From contig JAJZRC010000005.1 of NCBI GenBank assembly GCA_021847435.1, positions 1 through 36,555 of the forward strand: DNA of 36,555 bases, given 5' to 3'. Below are positions 1 to 9,661 of this stretch, piece by piece. The notes under the pieces were generated by a model. That model was not told where the DNA came from and made no database searches. It saw only the letters and a program-made list of their open reading frames with translations. Each line of letters opens with the position of its first letter. Position 1 is the first letter of the stretch. Both the position numbers and the translations under genes were made by a program. The DNA is from a bacterium (GTDB lineage: Bacteria; Patescibacteriota; Doudnabacteria; UBA920).

Positions 1-114
1 CGGCTCCGGCCAATTTCTTCGTTATTTTCCTGCGGTTTTTATCGGCGTAGCCCGGCTACGCCTCCAAAAATCCTCGGAAAATGCCTCGAACTTGGCTCAA
101 TGCGTAAGTCCTAA
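1..114. mobile_element. Right-hand part of a palindromic MITE-like element (copy 1, truncated by the window edge)
   Basis: 1-114 aligns without gaps to 22180-22293 with 5 mismatches by eye (109/114); ends in TGCGTAAGTCCTAA, the right terminus of copy 2. Confidence 0.85.
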
Positions 115-230
115 TATGGGCTAATTGGGGTATATAGTACACATGGAGTTATTATTAAAAGAGTTGCAAATTAAATTTTGATGCGCAATCTGTGAATTTG
201 TGTTATTTGTGCATCTGTGGATAATATAAT

Positions 231-1349
231 ATGATCATCACCATACTTATTTTTATAGTTGTTTTGGGAATTTTAGTCTTCGTTCACGAATTCGGGCATT
301 TTATTGCGGCCAAAAAAAGCGGTATGACCGTGGAGGAATTCGGTTTTGGCTTTCCTCCCAGGCTTGCCGGCATCCAGAAAAGCGGGGGCCGGTGGAAGTG
401 GATTTGGGGCCACAGGCAGCCTGCCGACAAGGACCAGACGGTGTATTCGCTTAACTGGATCCCTTTGGGGGGCTTTGTCCGCATCTTAGGCGAAAACAAC
501 GAGTACGCGGAAGATCCGGGAAGTTTTATCAATAAGGGTTTCTGGCCCAGGCTGCTGACTTTGGCGGCCGGCGTTATTATGAACGTAATTTTTGCCTGGG
601 CTTTGCTTTCCGTGGGCTTTGGCCTGGGTTTGCCCGCTGCCGTAAATGATTTAAGCGAAGTTCCCAAGGGCGCGACATTCAGCGAAAGCCGCGTGGCCAT
701 ATTGGAAACAGCTAAAGATTTGCCCGCTGACCGCGCCGGAGTTAAAGCCGGCGACATTCTGCTGGGCGTTGACGGACAAAAGTTCGCCGGAATCGATGAG
801 GTGCAAAATTACATCAAAAACCGCGCAGGACAGACTATTACGTTTGAAATAGAGCGCTCCGGGGAGAAATTGTCCTTGCCGGTTGAATCAAATTTAAACC
901 CGCCTCCGGGAGAAGGTCCGACCGGTATTGTGCTGGCCGTAATCGGCAGGTTAAAATACCCATGGCATTTAGCCGGCATAGAAGGAGCCAAGACGACCTG
1001 GAACGGGCTAAGCGGAATTGTTCAGGGCCTTTATCGTCTGATTGTGTCCGGAGCCGGGTTCGCCAGTCTGGGCGGGCCGGTGAAAATTGCCAAATTGACC
1101 GGCGAGGTGGCCGGACTCGGGCTGATTTATTTGATGCAGTTTACCGCATTTTTGTCATTGAACCTGGCTGTCCTGAATATTCTGCCGTTTCCGGCTTTGG
1201 ATGGCGGACGGGTGCTGTTCTTGATGATTGAAAAAGTCCGCGGCAGGCGCAATAATCAAAGAATTGAACAAATGGTAAACGCAATAGGATTTATACTGCT
1301 GTTGGGGCTGATGGTGCTGATCACCATTAAAGATGTGAGAGGTTTGTAG
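231..1349 (+). CDS. rseP: RIP metalloprotease RseP / site-2 protease (M50) with PDZ domain
   Basis: HEFGH motif near N-terminus, PDZ-like region, NxxPxPxLDGG motif (NILPFPALDGGRV). Confidence 0.95.
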   Translation: MIITILIFIVVLGILVFVHEFGHFIAAKKSGMTVEEFGFGFPPRLAGIQKSGGRWKWIWGHRQPADKDQTVYSLNWIPLGGFVRILGENNEYAEDPGSFINKGFWPRLLTLAAGVIMNVIFAWALLSVGFGLGLPAAVNDLSEVPKGATFSESRVAILETAKDLPADRAGVKAGDILLGVDGQKFAGIDEVQNYIKNRAGQTITFEIERSGEKLSLPVESNLNPPPGEGPTGIVLAVIGRLKYPWHLAGIEGAKTTWNGLSGIVQGLYRLIVSGAGFASLGGPVKIAKLTGEVAGLGLIYLMQFTAFLSLNLAVLNILPFPALDGGRVLFLMIEKVRGRRNNQRIEQMVNAIGFILLLGLMVLITIKDVRGL

Positions 1350-1387
1350 TTGTATAAATCACTCAGGAATATAATTAAAAGCAAGTT

Positions 1388-2611
1388 ATGCGACAATCCA
1401 AGTATTTTTTAAAAACCTCAAAGACCGTTTCGGCCGATGATGTCAGTATTAATGCCCGGCTTTTGGAGCAGGGCGGTTTTGTGCAAAAAGTAATGGCCGG
1501 GGTGTACGATTTTATGCCTTTGGGCCTCAGGGTTTTGCAAAAGATTGAAAATATCGTGCGCGAGGAAATGGACAAAATTGGCAGCGAGATGTTCATGCCC
1601 GTGCTGCACCCCAAGGAAAACTGGGAAAAAACCGGACGGTGGCAGGGCCTGGACGTGCTGTTCAAGCTCAAATCCCGGCATGGCAGCGAGTATGCTTTGG
1701 GGCCGACCCATGAAGAAATAATTACCCCCGCGGCGCAGAGCGTGATCGGCAGCTATAAAGACCTGCCTTTGGCCGTGTACCAGATCCAGACCAAGTTTCG
1801 CGACGAGCCGCGGGCAAAGTCGGGACTGCTGCGCGGACGGGAGTTCAGGATGAAGGACTTGTACAGCTTTCACGCCACAGCCGAAGATTTGGAAGAATAC
1901 TACAACAAGCAGGCTATTCCTGCTTACGAGAAAGTTTATCAGCGCTTGGGTTTGAAGGCACTGTTAACCGAAGCTTCCGGCGGGACTTTTTCCAAATATT
2001 CGCATGAGTACCAGGTGGAAATCGAAAGCGGCGAGGACATCATTTACGTTTGCGGCAAATGCGGTACGGCAAAGAATAAGGAAATTTTTGAGGAAGGGGC
2101 GCTGTGCACCAATTGCGGAAAAACCGAGTGGCGGGAAACCAAGGCGTGCGAAGTGGGCAATATATTCAAGCTGCAGGATAAATATTCTTCGGCATTCAAT
2201 TTGCAGTATACTGACCAGGACGGGGGCAAAAAACCCGTGCTGATGGGTTGCTATGGAATCGGCACTTCAAGGCTTATGGGGGTCCTGGTGGAGAGATTCC
2301 ATGACGATAAAGGAATAATTTGGCCCGATGCGTCCGCGCCTTTTAAAGCCCATCTGCTGGCTCTCAAAGGCGCTGAAAAGCAAGCCGGTGAAATATACGA
2401 GTCTTTATTAAAATCCGGAATTGAGGTACTATATGATGACAGGGAGGCAAGCGCCGGGGTTAAGTTTGCGGATGCGGATTTGATCGGCATACCGTACCGC
2501 GTTGTGGTATCGCCGAAAACTCTGGCCGATAAAGCAGTTGAAGTAAAAAAGAGGAGCGCGGAAAAAGCAGAGTTTGTTCAAATAGAAAATTTGGCGGATT
2601 TTATAAAATAA
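1388..2611 (+). CDS. proS: Proline--tRNA ligase, short form without INS editing domain
   Basis: Class II motifs (LGPTHEE, FRDEPRAKSGLLRGREFRMKD, GCYGIGTSRLMG); INS replaced by a CxxC..CxxC segment. Confidence 0.95.
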   Translation: MRQSKYFLKTSKTVSADDVSINARLLEQGGFVQKVMAGVYDFMPLGLRVLQKIENIVREEMDKIGSEMFMPVLHPKENWEKTGRWQGLDVLFKLKSRHGSEYALGPTHEEIITPAAQSVIGSYKDLPLAVYQIQTKFRDEPRAKSGLLRGREFRMKDLYSFHATAEDLEEYYNKQAIPAYEKVYQRLGLKALLTEASGGTFSKYSHEYQVEIESGEDIIYVCGKCGTAKNKEIFEEGALCTNCGKTEWRETKACEVGNIFKLQDKYSSAFNLQYTDQDGGKKPVLMGCYGIGTSRLMGVLVERFHDDKGIIWPDASAPFKAHLLALKGAEKQAGEIYESLLKSGIEVLYDDREASAGVKFADADLIGIPYRVVVSPKTLADKAVEVKKRSAEKAEFVQIENLADFIK

Positions 2612-2758
2612 AATTTCAAATATCAAATACCATACCGCATGAATGCCAGCCGCAATGGCAGGTGCGGGCATATGCCAAATGAATTCCTAATTTTCAAATT
2701 TTAAATCCGGGCACATTTGGCATAAATTTGAAATTTGAGATAGAAAATTTGGCATTTT

Positions 2759-3814
2759 GTGATTTTAGACCGTTTTTACCAAAAATTTTCCAAAGATATT
2801 GGTATTGACTTAGGCACGGCCAATACTTTGGTTTACGTAAAAGGCAAGGGGATAGTGATTAATGAGCCGAGCGTCGTCGCTATAAATACCAGGACGAAGC
2901 AGATTTTGGCTATTGGCAATGAGGCCAGAGTCATGGTGGGCCGCACTCCCCAGCACATCGTGGCAACCCGGCCGCTCGTCGACGGGGTGATTTCGGATTT
3001 TGAAGTTACCGAAGCCATGCTGCGGTATTTTTTCGACAAGGTACATTCCCAAACGTACAGTTTTTTGCGCCGGCCGCGGGTGGTTATTGGGATTCCTTCG
3101 GGTGTTACCGAAGTTGAAAAGCGCGCCGTGCAGGATGCGGCTATTAATGCCGGCGCTTCCGCCGCCTATCTTATAGAAGAGCCGATGGCCGCAGCCATTG
3201 GCAGCCGCCTCAACGTTCAGGATGCCTCCGGGAGCATGGTTGTTGACATTGGCGGCGGTACCACGGAGATTGCGGTAATTTCCCTGGGCGGAATCGTGAT
3301 TTCCAAGAGCGTCCGGATAGCCGGTGATGAAATGAACGAGAACATTATCCAATACGCGCGGGAGAATTTCAATTTGCTTCTTGGCGAACGTTCAGCGGAA
3401 GAAGTTAAAATCAGAATTGGCAGCGCTTATCCGCTGGAACAGCCTTTGTACGCCCAAATGCGCGGGCGGGATCTGGTTTCCGGATTGCCCAAAGAGGTCA
3501 GCATATCGGACGCGCAGGTGCGGGAAGCATTAATGCACAGCCTGCGGGTAATAGTAAACAGCATAAAAAGCGTAATTGAAGAAATTCCGCCCGAACTGAT
3601 TTCTGACATTATGCATAAAGGGATCGTACTCGCCGGAGGCGGCGCGCTCTTAAAGGGGCTGGACAAGCTGGTTAAGGAAGCTACGGCCATGCCGATTGCC
3701 GTTGCTGAGGATCCTTTGACCTGCGTGGCCCGCGGCGCCGGCGTGGTGGTAGAGGATCTGGAACAGCTGAAGGATGTTTTGGTTCCGACCGAATTTGTCA
3801 AAATTCCGCGTTAA
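2759..3814 (+). CDS. mreB: Rod shape-determining protein MreB (GTG start)
   Basis: DIGIDLGTANTLVYVKGKGIVINEPSVVA, VVDIGGGTTEIAVISLGGIV. Confidence 0.97.
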   Translation: MILDRFYQKFSKDIGIDLGTANTLVYVKGKGIVINEPSVVAINTRTKQILAIGNEARVMVGRTPQHIVATRPLVDGVISDFEVTEAMLRYFFDKVHSQTYSFLRRPRVVIGIPSGVTEVEKRAVQDAAINAGASAAYLIEEPMAAAIGSRLNVQDASGSMVVDIGGGTTEIAVISLGGIVISKSVRIAGDEMNENIIQYARENFNLLLGERSAEEVKIRIGSAYPLEQPLYAQMRGRDLVSGLPKEVSISDAQVREALMHSLRVIVNSIKSVIEEIPPELISDIMHKGIVLAGGGALLKGLDKLVKEATAMPIAVAEDPLTCVARGAGVVVEDLEQLKDVLVPTEFVKIPR

Positions 3815-3851
3815 ATTTTAACAAAATTTCCCTTCCCCCCGGGGTTTTACC

Positions 3852-4652
3852 ATGCGTTTTATATATACAAAATTTTTTGCGTTTTTTTTCGCCGGCCTGG
3901 TGTTTGTTACCGTTTTGGCTTTTTTTCAGCAGAAGGGATGGCTGGATCCGGTGCGGGCAATGGTGCTGCAAGCTCCCAGGCCGGTCATAGCATTGGCCAA
4001 GGGCGTAGTGCTGCCGGTAAAAAATTTCTTTGGGACAGTTTATCAGCTGAAAAAAATTTCCGAAGAAAACTCGGAACTTAACGCTAAAGTCGCGGAATTA
4101 CAGCAGGGCTTGATACAGTACGAAGAAACATCCAAAGAGAATGAAGCTTTAAAAAAGGAATTGGGTTTTGTTAAAACCAGCAAGCAGAAATTGATTGCCT
4201 GTACCGCTCTCTCAGGCAATCCTTTTGGCGGCGGCGACTCTCTGGTTTTAAACTGCGGCAGGGAAGCCGGGGTTGAAGAAGGCCAGGCCGTGGTTTCCCA
4301 GGGGCATTTGGTCGGCAAAGTGATTTACTCGGGACAAAATTCAAGCAACGTCCTGCTGGCCAACAGTTCGCAGTTTTCCACTGACGCCAAAGTTTCCCAG
4401 GTCGGGGTTTCCGCAATTGTGAAGGGGTCGTTTAATTCCGGCTTGTTGCTTGACCAAGTGCCTCAAACATCAGACCTGCAAAAAGGCTGGCTGGTTTCCA
4501 CTGCCGGCATCAATAACAAGATTCCCAAAAACATAATGATCGGCGAAGTGGGCGATCTGCTTTCCGGCAATAATGATCTGTTTAAAAAGGCTTCGGTTAT
4601 AAGCCCTGTTGACTTTAAAAATTTGGAATTCGTTTTCGTGGTAAAAAACTAG
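3852..4652 (+). CDS. mreC: Rod shape-determining protein MreC
   Basis: Follows mreB; N-terminal TM, coiled coil, MreC beta-domain pattern. Confidence 0.93.
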   Translation: MRFIYTKFFAFFFAGLVFVTVLAFFQQKGWLDPVRAMVLQAPRPVIALAKGVVLPVKNFFGTVYQLKKISEENSELNAKVAELQQGLIQYEETSKENEALKKELGFVKTSKQKLIACTALSGNPFGGGDSLVLNCGREAGVEEGQAVVSQGHLVGKVIYSGQNSSNVLLANSSQFSTDAKVSQVGVSAIVKGSFNSGLLLDQVPQTSDLQKGWLVSTAGINNKIPKNIMIGEVGDLLSGNNDLFKKASVISPVDFKNLEFVFVVKN

Positions 4653-4658
4653 CCAGTT

Positions 4659-5195
4659 ATGAAATATTTTATTTACTTGCTCGCCGTGGTGGCGCTTTTG
4701 GGGCTGAATGTCGGCCTGTTCGGCAGCATGAGGATTTATAATCAAATTCCCAATCTGCTGCTGTTGTTTGTGATTTTTGCTTCCCTCGAAAAAAAATCCG
4801 CGGAGCTCCTGTACATTATGCTGCTTTGCGGCGCGGCGCTGGACTTTTATTCTACAAATTTTTTCGGCGGGTATGCTTTGGGGTTTTTGCTCGTCGGCCT
4901 CATAATCAGCGTGTTTAGCGAGAACTTTTTATTATTGGATTTCAGCTGGAAGACTTTAAGCGGCTTGCTGCTTGGGGCCCTGTTTTTGTTGAAGCTTGTT
5001 CTCTGGCTTTATGGGCTTCTGGCGCTTAAGTTTAATTGGGTTAAAGTTGCTTATTCGGTTGATTTGAATTTTTATCATTTGGCGGCGGAGTATCTTTATA
5101 ATTGGGTGCTGTTATATCCGATTTTTTTGATCCATGATTTTTTGAAAAAAAACATTGATAATTATTATGCGCACAAGAGGGGGGTCGTTCGTTGA
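4659..5195 (+). CDS. mreD: Rod shape-determining protein MreD
   Basis: Multi-TM protein between mreC and PBP2. Confidence 0.8.
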   Translation: MKYFIYLLAVVALLGLNVGLFGSMRIYNQIPNLLLLFVIFASLEKKSAELLYIMLLCGAALDFYSTNFFGGYALGFLLVGLIISVFSENFLLLDFSWKTLSGLLLGALFLLKLVLWLYGLLALKFNWVKVAYSVDLNFYHLAAEYLYNWVLLYPIFLIHDFLKKNIDNYYAHKRGVVR

Positions 5196-7156
5196 GATTT
5201 TCTGCCAAAAATCCCTTTGAGGTAAAAACAAGTTTCCAGGCGCGTCCCGAAAGGAAAAGCCTTGATTGGGAAGAGTCCGCTGTGGATTCCCAAAGCTCAA
5301 TTAATGAGCTGTATGATGAGGACCGTCGCGCGCCGGCGTTCGCCTGGCTTCGGGCCGGGCTGTTTTTAGTGTTTGCGGTATTTATTTCCCGAATTTTTTA
5401 TTTGCAAATTATCCACGGGCAAACTTTCCGGGCGCTGTCTGAAAGCAACCGTATCCGCAGCCAAAGTTTGCTTGCGCCCCGGGGTTTGATTTTTTCGCGG
5501 GATGGGCAGATTCTTGCCCAGAATACCGCCAGCTTTAATCTGGTGGCCGTTCCTTTCGATTTGCCCAAAAACGCAGGGCAGCTGAGCGAAGAGCTGGACA
5601 GGGCCGCCGCAACTTTCGGTTTTGACAAGAATGCCCTGCTGGCAAAAATAAAAAGCGCGGGACAAAATCAGCTGGAGCCGATTATGGTAATTCAGGATAT
5701 GAGCCAGGAGCAGGCAATTTTGTTTGAAACCAGGGCCACGGAATTTTTAGGGTTATCGGTAAGGCAGATTCCGATCCGGCAGTATGCGGACGCGCCGGTT
5801 TTTTCCCATGTTTTGGGGTATACCGGTTTGGTTTCTGCCGAAGATCTGCAGCGGCTTGATAAAGACAAGTATGACGCCGTGGATTATATAGGAAAGCTTG
5901 GCATAGAAGCGGTTTACGAAGGCTATCTTCACGGCGGCAACGGCCAGGATCTGGTAGAGGTGGATGCTTCGGGCAAGCTGCTGGATGTTTTGGGGCAAAA
6001 ATTGCCCCAGGCGGGCAACGCTTTGAAACTTAATATTGATAAAGGACTTCAGGAAAAACTTTATAACGATTTAAAAAAAGGCGGCAATTCCAAAGCGGCT
6101 GCCGTTGCTCTTGACCCCAAAACCGGGGCGATTTTGGCGCTGGTCAGTCTGCCGGGATTTGACAATAATTTGTTTGCCCACGGCATCAAGCAGCGGGATT
6201 ATTCCCAGCTGCTCGGCGACAAAAATTTACCCTTGTTTAATAGGGCAATCGCGGGAACTTACCCGCCCGGCAGCACCGTTAAGCTCATGGTAGCCTTGGC
6301 TGCTCTGCAGGAAGGCTTGGTGACGCCCAGCACGGTAATTAATGACCGGGGAGTTTTGGTCATACCGAACCAATTTAATCCGGCAGTCAGCTATAATTTT
6401 TACGGATGGAAAAGGGACGGACTTGGCCCGATGAATATATACTCGGCCATAGCCGAAAGCAGCGATATTTATTTTTACGTTGTCGCCGGCGGCCATCCCA
6501 GCAGCCCGGTCAAAGGCCTTGGCGCGGAAAAGCTCGCGGAGTACTATAAAAAATTTAATTTGGGCAGCGCCACGGGAATTGACTTGCCGGGGGAAAAAAC
6601 CGGAGTGGTCGCCGATCCCGGCTGGAAGGCGCGATATTTTAAAAACGACCCGATTCTGAGCAAGTGGTATTTGGGCGACACTTACCATATCGGCATCGGC
6701 CAGGGCGATATGCTGGTCACGCCCCTGCAGGTCGCAATGTGGACTTCGATTATCGCAAATAACGGCGTGGGCATGGTGCCAAGAGTGCTTGACTCGGTTG
6801 TGGGCGACTCGGGAAAGGAAATTTTTAAAAATCAGCCGAAAGTTTTGGTAAACAATTTTTTGAAAGAAGAGAATTTAAAAATCGTCCAAAACGGCATGCG
6901 GCAGACGATTTTTGCAGGGAGCGGCCGGCAGCTCTCGACATTGCCGGTTTCTTCAGCCGGGAAAACCGGCACTTCCCAATTCGACGGTTCCGATCCGAAG
7001 CGCACCCACGCGTGGTTTACGGCTTACGCGCCCTTTGAAGACCCGCAAATTGTAATAACCGTGCTTGTGGAAGCAGGGGGCGAAGGCCATGTGGCGGCGG
7101 TGCCTGTGGTAAGGGACGCTTTGGCCTGGTGGGCCGATAATAGATATAAAAAATAG
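5192..7156 (+). CDS. mrdA: Penicillin-binding protein 2 (TTG start overlapping the mreD stop)
   Basis: Transpeptidase motifs: GTYPPGSTVKL (SxxK), SSD (SxN-type), SAGKTGTSQF (KTG). Confidence 0.95.
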   Translation: MRFSAKNPFEVKTSFQARPERKSLDWEESAVDSQSSINELYDEDRRAPAFAWLRAGLFLVFAVFISRIFYLQIIHGQTFRALSESNRIRSQSLLAPRGLIFSRDGQILAQNTASFNLVAVPFDLPKNAGQLSEELDRAAATFGFDKNALLAKIKSAGQNQLEPIMVIQDMSQEQAILFETRATEFLGLSVRQIPIRQYADAPVFSHVLGYTGLVSAEDLQRLDKDKYDAVDYIGKLGIEAVYEGYLHGGNGQDLVEVDASGKLLDVLGQKLPQAGNALKLNIDKGLQEKLYNDLKKGGNSKAAAVALDPKTGAILALVSLPGFDNNLFAHGIKQRDYSQLLGDKNLPLFNRAIAGTYPPGSTVKLMVALAALQEGLVTPSTVINDRGVLVIPNQFNPAVSYNFYGWKRDGLGPMNIYSAIAESSDIYFYVVAGGHPSSPVKGLGAEKLAEYYKKFNLGSATGIDLPGEKTGVVADPGWKARYFKNDPILSKWYLGDTYHIGIGQGDMLVTPLQVAMWTSIIANNGVGMVPRVLDSVVGDSGKEIFKNQPKVLVNNFLKEENLKIVQNGMRQTIFAGSGRQLSTLPVSSAGKTGTSQFDGSDPKRTHAWFTAYAPFEDPQIVITVLVEAGGEGHVAAVPVVRDALAWWADNRYKK

Positions 7157-7213
7157 TTTTTAGTATAATGTATTTAGCATAACGTGTATGGAAAGGGCGA
7201 TTGGATTTTGTGC

Positions 7214-8044
7214 ATGGTCATAGACGGGAGAAAAATAGCTGAGGAAATTTTATTTGATATCCGGCGTCAGGCGGAAGGCTTGCCTTTCACGCCTGTGTTT
7301 TGCGATGTCCTGGTTGGCGATGATCCGGCTTCCGCCCAGTATGTTCGGATGAAAAACCAGACTGCCCAAAGAGCCGGGATTAACTTTTTAAAAGCGGAAT
7401 TTCCCGGAAACATTTCTACCGCAGAGCTGGTTAAAGAAATCAAACGGCTGAGCCGCGAGCCGGATCTTTGCGGCCTGATTGTCCAGCTGCCTTTGCCTGG
7501 CGGGTTGGATAAGCAGAGGGTTCTGAATGCCATTGACCCCCGCGTGGATGTGGACTGCATAGGTTCGGTTAACGAAAAGCGCTTTTACGGCGCGGGAGAC
7601 TTTTTGGACTACCCGACTGCCGCGGCGATATTAAAAATTTTGGACAGTCTTGGCCGGAATTTTGCAGAAAAAAATTTTTTAGTGCTCGGCCAGGGCCAGC
7701 TGGTAGGCAGGCCGGTCAGCCGGCTGCTTAAAAGGCGCGGGTATTTTGTTGATACCGCCACCAGGGCTACTGAAAACATCGCGGCCCTGCTGGAGAAAGC
7801 GGACGTGGTGATTACTGCGGCAGGAAGCCCGGGTTTTATTACCGGCGGCATGATTAAGCCGGGAGCGGTGGTGATAGACGCCGGGACTTCGGAAGCCCAA
7901 GCCGGCGGGATCGTAGGAGATGTGGATTTTGCTTCAGTCAGCCGGGTCGCCGGCGCGGTCTCGCCGGTTCCCGGCGGCGTGGGGCCGGTAACCGTGGCCT
8001 GCCTGCTGGCCAATGTTTTAAAAGTGGCAAAAAATAAAATATAA
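7214..8044 (+). CDS. folD: Methylenetetrahydrofolate dehydrogenase / cyclohydrolase FolD
   Basis: VGDDPASAQYVRMKNQTAQRAGI, QLPLPGGLDKQ, PVPGGVGPVTVACLLAN; start at MVIDGRKIAEE preferred. Confidence 0.95.
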   Translation: MVIDGRKIAEEILFDIRRQAEGLPFTPVFCDVLVGDDPASAQYVRMKNQTAQRAGINFLKAEFPGNISTAELVKEIKRLSREPDLCGLIVQLPLPGGLDKQRVLNAIDPRVDVDCIGSVNEKRFYGAGDFLDYPTAAAILKILDSLGRNFAEKNFLVLGQGQLVGRPVSRLLKRRGYFVDTATRATENIAALLEKADVVITAAGSPGFITGGMIKPGAVVIDAGTSEAQAGGIVGDVDFASVSRVAGAVSPVPGGVGPVTVACLLANVLKVAKNKI

Positions 8045-8046
8045 AC

Positions 8047-8967
8047 ATGGAAAAAACGCAAAACCCCGCGAAATATAAATTGTCGTGCAAATATCTGCTT
8101 GGGGGCTGGCTTTCCGCTTTGTGGGGCGTCCAGAAGCTTTTGGAGTTTTTCAGCCTAAGGGAAGGGGAAAAATATTGGGGTGTGGTGTACGACAGCGTGA
8201 CCAAGCAGCCCCTGGATCCCGCAATAATCAAACTGCTGTATGTGGACGGCAGTGAAGTTGAAACTTGCGTGACCGACATGGCGGGACGGTACGGTTTTTT
8301 GGCCAAACCGGGAAAGTTTAAAATTTTTGCCAAAAAAACCAACTATTCTTTTCCTTCCAGGTATGCGGCCGGGGACAGTGACGGAATTTTTGAAAATCTC
8401 TACCATGGAGAGTTTTTTGAACTTTTTGGCGACTACGAGGTAGTGGCGCCGAATATTCCCATGGATCCCGAGCAGGTTGACTGGAATCAGCAGGCGAAAA
8501 CCGCGATCGTCAACACGCACCCGTATTTAAAGAAATTTTTTAAAAGCCTGGCCGCTTCGTTTTTTTGGTTCGGCTTGATATGGGTTGGTTTCCGGCTTTG
8601 GCAGAGCCGGCCGGAACCGGACCAGGCGGCCGCAGTCATGGCCGGAGCGTATTTGGCTGTGTTGTTGCTGGGTTTTTTTGCGCCTTCCGCACGGCTCTGG
8701 GGCAGGCTGAAAATAAGAGGGAAGCAGGAATTTGCAGGAAGATTGCGGCTTGAGCTGAGGCATCCAAAATTGCAGACCACTTTTGGGCGCGCTATGGTGA
8801 TGGATACGGGCAAATTTTTGCTGCGGGCCAATAAAGGGAAATATCTTCTCAGTTTGTTCGAAGTATCCCCGGACGGGAGCAGTAAAAATTTATTGGCTGA
8901 AAAAATGGTGAGGGTCGGAGGCAGCGGGGTTTATAACGGAACGCTGACTCTCATGGCAAGGCGCTAA
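8047..8967 (+). CDS. Membrane protein with carboxypeptidase-regulatory-like beta domain
   Basis: GVVYDSVTKQPLDPAIIKLLYVDG...TDMAGRYGFLAKPGKFKIFAKK pattern followed by TM segments. Confidence 0.6.
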   Translation: MEKTQNPAKYKLSCKYLLGGWLSALWGVQKLLEFFSLREGEKYWGVVYDSVTKQPLDPAIIKLLYVDGSEVETCVTDMAGRYGFLAKPGKFKIFAKKTNYSFPSRYAAGDSDGIFENLYHGEFFELFGDYEVVAPNIPMDPEQVDWNQQAKTAIVNTHPYLKKFFKSLAASFFWFGLIWVGFRLWQSRPEPDQAAAVMAGAYLAVLLLGFFAPSARLWGRLKIRGKQEFAGRLRLELRHPKLQTTFGRAMVMDTGKFLLRANKGKYLLSLFEVSPDGSSKNLLAEKMVRVGGSGVYNGTLTLMARR

Positions 8968-8970
8968 GTA

Positions 8971-8979
8971 TGCTATAAT
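8971..8979 (+). promoter_or_regulatory. Extended -10 promoter (TGC-TATAAT), near-leaderless
   Basis: TGCTATAAT ends 9 nt before ATG 8989; the listed ORF start at 8980 abuts the -10 and is unlikely to be used. Confidence 0.75.
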
Positions 8980-8988
8980 ATGGTTGTT

Positions 8989-9399
8989 ATGCAAAATTCT
9001 GACAAAAAAATTCTTATTGTCGAGGATGACGATTATTTAAGGCAAACTTTAGTTGACGGCCTTATTATCAATAATTATAATATTTTTCAGGCTGTAGACG
9101 GGGAAGATGCGGTAAGAAAGCTGGTAGACCACAGGCCTCACCTGGTATTGCTTGACCTGATGCTGCCCAAACTGGACGGTTTTAAGGTTTTGGAACGCAT
9201 TCGCCACTTTCCGGACCAGCAGATAGCCGACACCAAAGTCATTGTTTTGAGCAATTTATGGAGCAATAAGGATATTTTGCGCGCCCAGGCCCTGAAAGTT
9301 GAAGAATATTTCGTGAAGGCCAATACTAATTTGCAGGACGTTTTCGCCAAGATCAAAGCCCATTTGGATGAGCTGAAACAGGCCGGTTTTAAGGGTTGA
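8989..9399 (+). CDS. Stand-alone response regulator receiver (REC) protein
   Basis: KKILIVEDDDYLRQTL, LVLLDLMLPKLDG, VIVLSNL, EEYFVKA; no output domain. Confidence 0.9.
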   Translation: MQNSDKKILIVEDDDYLRQTLVDGLIINNYNIFQAVDGEDAVRKLVDHRPHLVLLDLMLPKLDGFKVLERIRHFPDQQIADTKVIVLSNLWSNKDILRAQALKVEEYFVKANTNLQDVFAKIKAHLDELKQAGFKG

Positions 9400-9424
9400 C
9401 AAAAAAAGCCGAGTTTAGTATTAT
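9396..9424 (+). promoter_or_regulatory. Sigma70-type promoter for the secE operon
   Basis: TTGACA-N17-TATTAT; the -35 overlaps the stop codon of the upstream receiver gene. Confidence 0.85.
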
Positions 9425-9433
9425 GTGTATATA

Positions 9434-9457
9434 AAAAGGCCCGGAAAAAGGCCTTTT
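9434..9457 (+). promoter_or_regulatory. 5'-end hairpin of the secE operon transcript
   Basis: AAAAGGCC-N8-GGCCTTTT directly after the predicted TSS (~9431). Confidence 0.55.
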
Positions 9458-9482
9458 AAAAAAGACTAAAATTATAAAAGCC

Positions 9483-9659
9483 ATGTTTCAGTTTTTAAGC
9501 GAGGTGAAAAGCGAGCTGGCGAAAGTAGTCTGGCCGACTAAGGCAGAAACTTTCCGCTACAGCCTGACGGTAATCTTATTCAGTTTGGGAATTGCTTTTG
9601 TTTTGGGGGCGTTTGATTACGGATTGTTGAAGGTTTTTGAAGCAATTATTAACAGGTAA
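9483..9659 (+). CDS. secE: Preprotein translocase subunit SecE (58 aa, below the ORF-track cutoff)
   Basis: Manual translation MFQFLSEVKSELAKVVWPTKAETFRYSLTVILFSLGIAFVLGAFDYGLLKVFEAIINR; ExxKVxWPTxxE signature; upstream of nusG. Confidence 0.95.
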   Translation: MFQFLSEVKSELAKVVWPTKAETFRYSLTVILFSLGIAFVLGAFDYGLLKVFEAIINR

Positions 9660-9661
9660 GC

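Noticed and set aside
284-757. Long antisense ORFs over rseP, mreB, rplA, ftsE and others
   Set aside because: Shadow frames of confidently identified genes with no RBS or family motifs.
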